From Campylobacteraceae bacterium (lineage in GTDB: Bacteria; Campylobacterota; Campylobacteria; Campylobacterales; Campylobacteraceae), in the NCBI GenBank assembly GCA_031259875.1, contig JAIRKW010000124.1:1-5678 (forward strand): a stretch of 5,678 nucleotides of DNA, in the 5' to 3' direction. The translations under genes were made by a program, and so were the position numbers. The notes under the pieces are model-generated. The model was not told where the DNA came from, searched no databases, and saw only the letters and a program-made list of their open reading frames with translations. Within the stretch, counting starts at the first letter, position 1. Every line of letters starts with the position of its first letter. This document shows positions 1 through 5,587 of this stretch, piece after piece.

Positions 1-357
1 GTTGCTTACTCTAGGCATGGCAATACAACAATAAACTCTTCTAATGGTCTCAAAACAACTCTTAATAGTCTAACTTCGCTTATAGGCGGGGTGAATTTTT
101 TAGCAGGCTATCAGATGAAATATTTTAATTTCTATATTAAAGGCGGATACATTAAAGAGTTTGACGCAGATACATCCTATCTGTTTAACGACAGCGATAG
201 ACAATATAAATATACTTTGGACGGCAGTTTTATAGATACGGCTGCGGGTTTAACGTTTAATTTAAACAATCGTCATTTATATATAGAGGGGTCTCATCAA
301 AAAGGGGATTATTTCAATAATCAAAAATTAAATTTCGGATATAGATTTGAGTTTTAA
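1..357 (+). CDS. C-terminal end of an autotransporter-like outer-membrane beta-barrel protein (5' end outside the window)
   Basis: The reading frame is open from the first base to the TAA at 355-357, giving 118 residues with no stop, so the gene begins upstream; the GTG at 91 is internal and should not be taken as the start. The visible part alternates polar and aromatic/hydrophobic residues in short strands separated by Gly, Asn and Asp turns (for example YFNFYIKGGYIKEF, then AAGLTFNLNNRHLYIEGS) and finishes with FGYRFEF. A terminal Phe after alternating aromatic residues is the classic C-terminal signature recognised by the Bam complex, and the spacing resembles the last strands of an autotransporter beta-domain. 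Location would be the outer membrane. The passenger part is not visible, so what it displays or secretes is unknown. It could also be another beta-barrel porin. It converges on nadV. Confidence 0.75.
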   Translation, partial: VAYSRHGNTTINSSNGLKTTLNSLTSLIGGVNFLAGYQMKYFNFYIKGGYIKEFDADTSYLFNDSDRQYKYTLDGSFIDTAAGLTFNLNNRHLYIEGSHQKGDYFNNQKLNFGYRFEF

Positions 358-449
358 ATCAAACGGTGTAAATAATCCTTTGTATTACTAAGACTGCTTC
401 TTTTGATAATATTTTAATAGTCACTGTTATTTTTTTAGGATTGGGCAAG

Positions 450-469
450 ATTCCCGCCTAAGCGGGAAT
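450..469. repeat. dRS3-like palindrome ATTCCC-N8-GGGAAT
   Basis: Two perfect 8-base arms, ATTCCCGC (450-457) and GCGGGAAT (462-469), enclose the loop CTAA. The 20 bases fit exactly the ATTCCC-N8-GGGAAT form known as dRS3 in Neisseria, and similar short GC-rich palindromes are dispersed between genes in many proteobacteria. It is more GC-rich than the surrounding spacer and sits between two converging genes, so it may also fold in both transcripts and assist termination; neither side has a proper T-tract right after the stem. Whether it is repeated in this genome cannot be seen here. Confidence 0.6.
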
Positions 470-478
470 AACAATCAA

Positions 479-504
479 GAAGCTCTGCCCTAAAGCAAAG
501 CTTC
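479..504 (-). terminator. Possible weak terminator hairpin after nadV
   Basis: GAAGCT (479-484) pairs with AGCTTC (499-504), and after one C/A mismatch TGC (486-488) pairs with GCA (495-497). On the minus strand the hairpin begins 8 bases past the nadV stop and is followed by the partly T-rich TTGATTGTTATT. The tail is weak, so this is only a candidate; the dRS3-like palindrome comes next and could reinforce it. Confidence 0.35.
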
Positions 505-511
505 CAAATAC

Positions 512-1816
512 TTAATCTATCAAATCCTCAAACTTATACTCTTTAATCAAATCGCCGTTTAAATAAACAGTTTCAAGGACATTTTCAAATATATCTTTGT
601 CAAGGTCGCGCACTATATATTTTCCACCTATATACTCAACGCCGATTCTGCCGCTTTTGCTCTTTTTAATCGGGTTGGTAACGGGATTTTTGCATATTCC
701 GCGCCATTTTCCATCTATTTTAATCGCGCTTGCTTTATATGCAAAGCTATACATGTCTCTAGTTACTTTTTGCAGTAGAACTCCGCCTATGCCAAAAGCG
801 ACATTGTCCGGACTCCAGCCGCTTTTTGTTATGATGGAGAGGATTTTATCTATGATGTCTATATTCATTCCATCACTCCAGATAATTCTCACATTATTTA
901 AAAGCTTGCCATCAAGCGCATTTGTAAAGCCGAAATTACCTGCTAAACTCTCAAGCGTATAAGGGATAAGCTCTATCGGGTCTCCACTGTCAGGTCTTAC
1001 GGTGATAATCGCGCCGCTTTTTTGCACCTGCTCTTTAAGCTCTTTGCCCCAAATCTTATCAACGGCATTTTTATAGTCGTAGCTGTCGCTCACGCATGCC
1101 AAAATCGCGCCGTCCTTCGCATAAACACTAAGCATATTTGCAAATGCATCTTTTTCGCTCTCCCATGAGGTAACGGTGCTGTGTTCCATAGCAGGAATGG
1201 AAAAACCGGCCATATCGGCATTGTAATACTTTCTTGCACCCAAAAGCGAGATGACCGTATCGGTGCCTTTGAAATTCAGAAGATGAGCCATACCGCCGAT
1301 AAGCGCATTTTCTTGGCATGAAACGCCGCGCGAACCCATATCATGTACTTTAAAATCGGTATTTTGCGTGTATTTGAGTACAACTTTTTTTATCTTGTAA
1401 GAGTTTGTAGCGACTGTCGTCGGATACCACAAACGAAGCAAAAACGTCTCTATGAAGCCAACTAGCCAGCCAAATCTCGCATCTGTACTTTGGATACTTA
1501 CAAGCGGAATCTGCACAGGATAAACTCCGCCTTCTTTCACGGCTTTGATTTTCAGCGGAAAGTAGCCAAGCTGCCTCAACTCTTCAAAGCCCTTTTCATT
1601 AAACGGCAATCCATGCGCCGTTACAATCTCTTTTGCCTCTTTGATATCATCTTGCGTGTACATTTTTGTAAGCATCTTTTTGATGATATACTGCAATCCG
1701 AAAAACTTCACCTCTTGCCCGTCTCTTGCTTCGATATACGAAAAAAGTCCTTCATTTTTCGGATATTGAGCAAAATGGCTGTATTTATAGCTGTCGCTAT
1801 CAAGTAAAAAGTTCAT
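512..1816 (-). CDS. nadV: Nicotinamide phosphoribosyltransferase (NAMPT/NadV family)
   Basis: Joins nicotinamide and PRPP to make NMN, the first step of the deamidation-independent NAD salvage route, in the cytoplasm as a homodimer in known members. The 434 residues can be followed along human NAMPT from end to end. DSYKYSH near residues 8-14 supplies the Tyr (Y10, human Y18) that stacks on nicotinamide across the dimer. HDMGSRGVS at 158-166 holds the PRPP/base-pocket Arg (R163, human R196). GTDT at 184-187 has the Asp (D186, human D219) that selects the amide over nicotinic acid. EHST has the phosphorylatable His (H212, human H247). VRPDSGDP (R274) and FGIGG...QKVTRD (341-354, R353) bind phosphates. 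The eukaryotic insert near residue 35 is absent, as in bacterial NadV. Oddity: M160 and S162 replace human F193 and Y195. ATG at 1816 has AGAGG (1823-1827) six bases upstream. It follows nadM, the enzyme that consumes its product, with a 93-base gap and probably shares its transcript. Confidence 0.93.
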   Translation of the reverse strand: MNFLLDSDSYKYSHFAQYPKNEGLFSYIEARDGQEVKFFGLQYIIKKMLTKMYTQDDIKEAKEIVTAHGLPFNEKGFEELRQLGYFPLKIKAVKEGGVYPVQIPLVSIQSTDARFGWLVGFIETFLLRLWYPTTVATNSYKIKKVVLKYTQNTDFKVHDMGSRGVSCQENALIGGMAHLLNFKGTDTVISLLGARKYYNADMAGFSIPAMEHSTVTSWESEKDAFANMLSVYAKDGAILACVSDSYDYKNAVDKIWGKELKEQVQKSGAIITVRPDSGDPIELIPYTLESLAGNFGFTNALDGKLLNNVRIIWSDGMNIDIIDKILSIITKSGWSPDNVAFGIGGVLLQKVTRDMYSFAYKASAIKIDGKWRGICKNPVTNPIKKSKSGRIGVEYIGGKYIVRDLDKDIFENVLETVYLNGDLIKEYKFEDLID

Positions 1817-1846
1817 TTTAAACCTCTTTGGTTTATTTATAGACCC

Positions 1847-1894
1847 AAGCTCTCCGCTTTGAGTGCATGTTTTACTCTAAAGGCGCTGCCCTTT
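1847..1894. other. nadM-nadV spacer with two small hairpins
   Basis: The 93 bases between the genes (1817-1909) hold no reading frame I can support. On the plus strand AAGC (1847-1850) pairs with GCTT (1856-1859) around a 5-base loop, and AAAGG (1879-1883) pairs with CCTTT (1890-1894) around a 6-base loop. The second reads, on the minus strand, with the core GGGCAGCGC, which recurs as GGGCAGAGC in the hairpin after nadV. No T-tract follows either stem in the direction of transcription, so they look more like RNA-processing or spacer elements than a terminator that would separate the two genes. The nadV ribosome site AGAGG lies at 1823-1827. Confidence 0.35.
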
Positions 1895-1909
1895 AAAAAC
1901 CACAAAAGC

Positions 1910-2890
1910 TTAAATATTTGTAAGCTTTCTTATTATGTGGAAATGGTCTTCAAACATCATAGAGCGATTCTCTTTCACCTTTGAAAGAGGTATCCAAAAA
2001 GCTTTTTTCGCGTCATCCCCGCCTTTGACTTTTGGCAGTTCCGCTTCGTTTAACTGCAATAAAAATGCGTGCGTTACCGTTCTGCCTCTTGTGCTTCTAT
2101 CGGGCTTATCAAAAACTTCAACTTTTTTAATGCTGCCGTTTAAAAGAGTTTTGGGAAGTTTTATTCGCGTCTCTTCTCTAAGCTCTTTTATAGCGCTTTC
2201 TTGAATCGTAAGTTTGCTGTCCAAAAAACCGCCCGGAAGTGCAAATAAACCTTTGCCGGGATTTCCTCCGCGCACAACCAAAAGAACATGACCATTGCAT
2301 ATCACAACGCAGTCAGTCGTTACAAATATAGGCTCATACGGAGCTTTACTCCAAGCCTCTTTCATCTTTATGTGATGAGCGTACTCCTCTATCCTGTCTT
2401 GCCAATCTTTTGTCTTCATAAACTCTTTTATTATTTTTACAACATTTAGAGGCATCATTTTATCTAAAATAACGCCTCTAAACAGCTCTTCGCGGATAGT
2501 AGTGGCATTTATCTTTTTATAATTATCTATGCTTTTAAGAGTCCATTGTGGAAAACTTTTCAGATAATAACTGCTTTCGTCCTTATCGTGTCCGATGATA
2601 TAGACATTATCATATCTGCAGTCATATTTTGAAACTTTTTCCTGTATCTCGGCAAGCCATGGAGAGTCGTCAAACGGATAGTCTGATATCTCTTCTATAA
2701 AATCCGCATACGGTTCTAACATCTGTTTTATCAGATTTGTCGGAAAAGGGTTTTTAATGCTTCTTGCCTCTGTAGCAGAACCTATAAGCACGAGCGTATC
2801 GCCAATCTCTCTGGCATGGTTTAACACATGCAAATGACCATTGTGAAGCGGCTGAAAACGTCCTATATATATGGAAAGAGTGGTACTCAT
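1910..2890 (-). CDS. nadM: Bifunctional NMN adenylyltransferase / Nudix hydrolase (NadM-Nudix)
   Basis: The N-terminal half makes NAD+ from NMN and ATP; the C-terminal Nudix half in characterised relatives (Synechocystis Slr0787, Francisella NadM-Nudix, phage KVP40 NatV) is an ADP-ribose pyrophosphatase. Length, 326 residues, is normal for the fusion. Domain 1 (about 1-160) has the nucleotidyltransferase motif GRFQPLHNGH at 10-19 with H16 and H19, IGHDKDESSYY at 99-109, and the ATP-binding INATTIR at 127-133. Domain 2 (about 185-326) has LPGGF at 218-222 opening a Nudix box that runs to I243, and the DKPDRSTRGR stretch at 261-270 typical of ADP-ribose hydrolases. The box is unusual: L227, K235 and R242 stand where the consensus has Glu, Arg and Gly, while the metal-binding set E236, E239 and E240 is intact. 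The ATG at 2890 has AAGG (2896-2899) five bases upstream. Probable first gene of an operon with nadV. Confidence 0.94.
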   Translation of the reverse strand: MSTTLSIYIGRFQPLHNGHLHVLNHAREIGDTLVLIGSATEARSIKNPFPTNLIKQMLEPYADFIEEISDYPFDDSPWLAEIQEKVSKYDCRYDNVYIIGHDKDESSYYLKSFPQWTLKSIDNYKKINATTIREELFRGVILDKMMPLNVVKIIKEFMKTKDWQDRIEEYAHHIKMKEAWSKAPYEPIFVTTDCVVICNGHVLLVVRGGNPGKGLFALPGGFLDSKLTIQESAIKELREETRIKLPKTLLNGSIKKVEVFDKPDRSTRGRTVTHAFLLQLNEAELPKVKGGDDAKKAFWIPLSKVKENRSMMFEDHFHIIRKLTNI

Positions 2891-2912
2891 ATGCGCCTTA
2901 TTATATAGATAT

Positions 2913-2933
2913 TTTTGGTTTTAAAAGCCAAAA
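2913..2933. promoter_or_regulatory. Inverted repeat overlapping the nadM start site, possible operator
   Basis: TTTTGG (2913-2918) and CCAAAA (2928-2933) are perfect inverted arms, continued inward by a T/G wobble and two A-T pairs, giving a 21-base palindrome-like element centred on 2923. It touches the predicted -10 box and spans the predicted start site, a position where a repressor would block transcription. NAD genes are commonly controlled by repressors such as NrtR, NiaR or NadQ, but I cannot match this site to any of their known motifs, and the element might instead act as an RNA hairpin. Confidence 0.35.
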
Positions 2934-2938
2934 TTATA
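2933..2938 (-). promoter_or_regulatory. Probable -10 box of the nadM-nadV promoter
   Basis: Read on the minus strand this is TATAAT preceded by TGA, an extended -10 (TGn-TATAAT), with T-rich sequence further upstream and no convincing -35. Transcription would begin near 2926 and leave a leader of roughly 35 bases before the nadM ATG. A second TATAAT on the same strand at 2900-2905 lies only about ten bases before the ATG and would leave no room for the ribosome site, so it is less likely. Confidence 0.5.
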
Positions 2939-2952
2939 TCATAAAATGTACT

Positions 2953-3107
2953 TTAACTCAGGTTTTTAAAATACAAAATTTTCTTACCTATTTTTGCTAT
3001 CGGATTTTTATCGTAATCTCTTGACGCTTTTACCTCATAACTATTCTCTTTGTACTCCAAAGAACGCGCATATAATCACCGTAAAGCTCTTTTGAATATA
3101 AAATCAT
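2953..3107 (-). pseudogene. Probable decayed gene fragment, unidentified
   Basis: On the minus strand the frame from 3075 to the TAA at 2953-2955 is open for 40 codons and reads like real protein: SLEYKENSYEVKASRDYDKN then PIAKIGKKILYFKNLS. It has no start codon and begins just after a TGA (3076-3078). In the next frame a Met at 3105-3107 opens MILYSKELYGDY before running into a stop at 3030-3032. Joining the two near 3070-3080 would give a continuous peptide, as expected of a gene broken by one frameshift. I do not recognise the family. The fragment lies in the same direction as nadM and just upstream of its promoter. It may simply be chance in AT-rich spacer. Confidence 0.3.
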
Positions 3108-3126
3108 TAACCATAATATACGACTA

Positions 3127-3142
3127 ATCTTGATTTGATGCG
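3127..3142 (+). repeat. 16-bp direct repeat, partner at 3210-3225 inside thyA
   Basis: ATCTTGATTTGATGCG occurs exactly at 3127-3142 and again at 3210-3225, where it encodes the thyA residues around LDLMR. The upstream copy can be read as N-L-D-L-M-R followed at once by TAG. The copies are 83 bases apart and the flanks beyond the 16 bases do not match clearly. It looks like a relic of a partial duplication of the thyA start. Confidence 0.55.
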
Positions 3143-3157
3143 TTAGAGGTTTTTAAA

Positions 3158-3173
3158 TTTTTTTGGCTAAAAT
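3158..3173 (+). promoter_or_regulatory. Probable thyA-folA promoter
   Basis: Seven T residues (3158-3164), then GGC and TAAAAT (3168-3173), resemble the T-rich-plus-extended-minus-10 promoters described for Campylobacter, which lack a conserved -35. Transcription would start near 3180 and leave a leader of about 20 bases containing only the ribosome site. Confidence 0.45.
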
Positions 3174-3188
3174 AGCAAAGTTTTTATA

Positions 3189-3193
3189 AAGGA
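3189..3193 (+). promoter_or_regulatory. thyA ribosome binding site, supporting a TTG start
   Basis: AAGGA is followed by a 6-base spacer and then TTG at 3200. No ATG or GTG fits the spacing, and the TTG start gives the family's standard N-terminus MKQYL. Confidence 0.75.
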
Positions 3194-3199
3194 AAAGAT

Positions 3200-3994
3200 T
3201 TGAAGCAGTATCTTGATTTGATGCGCCACGTAAGGCAAAACGGAGTTTTTAAAGAGGATAGGACAGGTACTGGGACGTACTCTGTGTTTGGTTATCAAAT
3301 GAGATTTGACTTAAACGAGGGATTTCCATTGATTACAACCAAAAAATGTCATTTGAAGTCAATAATACATGAGCTTTTGTGGTTTCTAAAAGGCGATACA
3401 AATATAAAATATTTAAAAGATAACGGCGTAAAAATTTGGGATGAATGGGCTGATGAGGACGGTAATTTGGGACCTGTTTACGGAGCACAGTGGAGAAGCT
3501 GGAGAGGCGCTGACGGCAAAACAATTGACCAAATAAGCGAAGTGATAAAACAGTCAAAGTCAAACCCTTCAAGCCGCCGTCTTATTGTAAGCGCTTGGAA
3601 TGCTGCCGAACTTGATAAGATGGCGCTTGCTCCTTGCCATGCGTTTTTTCAGTTTTACATAGCGGAGGACAGACTGTCGTGTCAGCTTTACCAAAGAAGT
3701 GCCGATATATTTTTAGGAGTGCCGTTTAATATCGCTTCGTATGCACTTTTGACAATGATGAGCGCACAAGTCTGCGGTCTTAAACTTGGCGAATTTATCC
3801 ATACTTTTGGTGATGCACATCTTTATGCCAACCACTTGGAACAGGCTGATTTGCAGCTTGGGCGCAAACCTTTTGCGCTGCCGCAGATGAAGATAAATCC
3901 AAATGTAAAAGACATATTTGAGTTTAGATTTGAAGATTTTGAGCTTTTGAATTATGAAGCACATCCTCACATAAAAGCCGAGGTTGCCGTATGA
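3200..3994 (+). CDS. thyA: Thymidylate synthase ThyA
   Basis: Makes dTMP from dUMP using 5,10-methylene-tetrahydrofolate as both carbon and hydride donor, releasing dihydrofolate; a cytoplasmic homodimer in known members. The product is 264 residues, the same length as E. coli ThyA, and aligns to it without gaps of note, so residue numbers coincide. R21 (EDRTGTGT) and R126-R127 (SSRRLIVSAWN) bind the dUMP phosphate, C146 in LAPCHAFFQ is the nucleophile, QRSADIFLG holds R166, S167 and D169, FNIASYALL holds N177, and H207/Y209 sit in DAHLYANH. The C-terminus EVAV keeps the hydrophobic closing tail seen in APVAI of E. coli. Translation starts at TTG. The stop overlaps the folA start by four bases (ATGA), indicating coupled translation with the enzyme that recycles its dihydrofolate. 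Confidence 0.97.
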   Translation: MKQYLDLMRHVRQNGVFKEDRTGTGTYSVFGYQMRFDLNEGFPLITTKKCHLKSIIHELLWFLKGDTNIKYLKDNGVKIWDEWADEDGNLGPVYGAQWRSWRGADGKTIDQISEVIKQSKSNPSSRRLIVSAWNAAELDKMALAPCHAFFQFYIAEDRLSCQLYQRSADIFLGVPFNIASYALLTMMSAQVCGLKLGEFIHTFGDAHLYANHLEQADLQLGRKPFALPQMKINPNVKDIFEFRFEDFELLNYEAHPHIKAEVAV

Positions 3995-4497
3995 GACTTT
4001 CCATCATCGTGGCCGTAGGCAAAGCTTGGCAGATAGGACTTGATAATAAACTTTTGTGGCATATCCCCGAAGATTTGAAACTCTTCAAGGAGCTTACTAC
4101 TGCTCATCATCTGATAATGGGCAGAAAAACTTATGAATCTATAGGCAGACCTTTGCCAAACCGCACCTCCATAATACTATCAAAAAGTGGTTTTGTCACA
4201 GATGGTATCTTCACATGCGCGAGTCTGCAAGAAGCGATAGAGCTTTGTAAAAGCAGGAATGAGAGCGAGGCTTTTGTTGTAGGAGGCGGAGAGATTTACA
4301 AAGAGGCTCTTCCTATCGCTGACAGGTTGTATCTTACTACAGTTGATTACAATGGCAGGGCTGATACATTTTTTCCACCGGTAATTTTTAGAAACTGGCA
4401 GTTGATAGATGAAAAAAAATATGAGAAAAGCATCGGGAAAAACGGTGATAAAATTCCCGCATGGAAGCATTTAGTTTTGCAGAGAATACCAAAATAG
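3991..4497 (+). CDS. folA: Dihydrofolate reductase
   Basis: Reduces dihydrofolate to tetrahydrofolate with NADPH, closing the cycle opened by ThyA. At 168 residues it is within the normal chromosomal-type range (E. coli 159). Visible family marks are IIVAVG at 5-10, the WHIPEDL stretch at 23-29 with W23 and the catalytic acid D28 (E. coli D27), MGRKTYESIGRPLPNR at 43-58 with the folate-binding R58 (E. coli R57), the NADPH-binding VVGGGEIY at 96-103, and ADTFFP at 124-129 with T126 (E. coli T113). The ATG overlaps the thyA stop, so it has no separate promoter and probably depends on thyA translation. The gene is intact. Confidence 0.96.
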   Translation: MRLSIIVAVGKAWQIGLDNKLLWHIPEDLKLFKELTTAHHLIMGRKTYESIGRPLPNRTSIILSKSGFVTDGIFTCASLQEAIELCKSRNESEAFVVGGGEIYKEALPIADRLYLTTVDYNGRADTFFPPVIFRNWQLIDEKKYEKSIGKNGDKIPAWKHLVLQRIPK

Positions 4498-4522
4498 TGC
4501 AAAATCTTTTTAAGGATTTAAA

Positions 4523-5587
4523 ATGAGAATATTTTTTATGGCCGTTTTTGCTATAACTGCTCTTTTCTCAAGTGTGCCGAACACTACAAAAGAACTTCAA
4601 GACAAGATGGCTTTGCAAAATGCCCAAAATATGTTTATAAGAGCGATTGAACTGCACGACGCAAACCAAACAGACAAAACGATAGAAGCTTACCGTGAAT
4701 TGATAGATAAATTTGAAAATTCAACAAACAGAGAAATTAAAACTATAACGGCACAGGCTATGTTCAATCTAGCTTTGGAATATAGCAATGCGGGCAATAT
4801 AGAAGCTGAAAACAGGCTTTATGGGCAGATAATATCAAAGTTTGCAAATTTAAATGATACAACTATAGAGACTATAACAGCAAACTCTTTTTTCAATCAA
4901 GCTCTTATCGCTTACCCAATAAATGATACAAAAGGCGAAATGCAAATTTATGAGAAATTTATCGAGAGATTTCGGAATACAAACAATGAGAATATTAGTA
5001 TAATTTTGGCAAATGTGATGGCAAATTTGGGATATGTATATGCAAAAGAGGACAAAAAAAGTGAAGCTATAGATATTTATAATGAGTTTATATATAAATT
5101 TGAGGATTCCAAAAATGAGTATGTGCAAATTTTATTTGCAGGAAGTCTGCTCAATCTTAGCGTAATCCATATAGAAATGGGAGAATTAAAAGACGGACTG
5201 GCATCATACCAAAGACTCATAGAGCAGTTTAAAAACTCTGCAAATCATGATATTCTTCAAAAAGTAGGAGCGGCTGTGACAAATAAGATAGAGCTTGAGA
5301 TTTGCAACGATATCAAGCCCTCTTTCAATGATGAAAATAAAAAATTGGCAGATAAGAGCGAATATTCGGCTTTTATGTATGAGTTTTTGCAAATCATCCA
5401 TTTAAATACGCGGCAAATTGACAAATTGAATGCGTGGAGAGATAAATATTCGCATATTAGTTTTAAAAAAATGGATGTGGATTTTGATTTTTCGGACTTG
5501 GATAGATGGGTAAAACAGCTAAAAAATCCTAAAAGAAAATGGGTACAAGAGTGTATTGATGCGCTAAAAGAGTTTGGCGATAAGTAG
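4523..5587 (+). CDS. Probably exported protein with five 43-residue TPR-like repeats
   Basis: 354 residues of unknown function. Residues 1-17 (Arg at 2, then FFMAVFAITALF) look like a signal peptide, though no clean Ala-X-Ala cleavage site is visible, so a periplasmic or membrane-anchored location is inferred. Five tandem units of exactly 43 residues follow at 36-78, 79-121, 122-164, 165-207 and 208-250, with traces of a sixth. In each unit Tyr at position 22, Ile at 26 and Phe at 29 are invariant, and 31 and 34 are usually Asn or Asp. This is a TPR-type helical repeat with a longer linker than the usual 34 residues, which usually means a protein-binding scaffold. Residues about 265-354 are non-repetitive, charged and rich in aromatics (FKKMDVDFDFSDLDRWV) and I do not recognise them. 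AAGGA (4512-4516) lies six bases before the ATG. It starts 25 bases after folA, so probably shares its transcript; the functional link is unclear. Confidence 0.85.
   Translation: MRIFFMAVFAITALFSSVPNTTKELQDKMALQNAQNMFIRAIELHDANQTDKTIEAYRELIDKFENSTNREIKTITAQAMFNLALEYSNAGNIEAENRLYGQIISKFANLNDTTIETITANSFFNQALIAYPINDTKGEMQIYEKFIERFRNTNNENISIILANVMANLGYVYAKEDKKSEAIDIYNEFIYKFEDSKNEYVQILFAGSLLNLSVIHIEMGELKDGLASYQRLIEQFKNSANHDILQKVGAAVTNKIELEICNDIKPSFNDENKKLADKSEYSAFMYEFLQIIHLNTRQIDKLNAWRDKYSHISFKKMDVDFDFSDLDRWVKQLKNPKRKWVQECIDALKEFGDK

Noticed and set aside
91..357. GTG at 91 as a start for an 88-residue protein
   Set aside because: The frame continues open upstream to the window edge with barrel-like residues and no ribosome site precedes the GTG.
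427..436. T-rich run as a terminator of the barrel gene
   Set aside because: No stable stem directly precedes it on the plus strand.
597..962. 121-codon plus-strand frame opposite nadV
   Set aside because: It is the antisense of well-conserved nadV coding sequence, has no ribosome site of note and its product resembles nothing.
2900..2905. Second TATAAT on the minus strand as the nadM promoter
   Set aside because: It lies about ten bases from the ATG and partly abuts the ribosome site, so it would produce an almost leaderless message.
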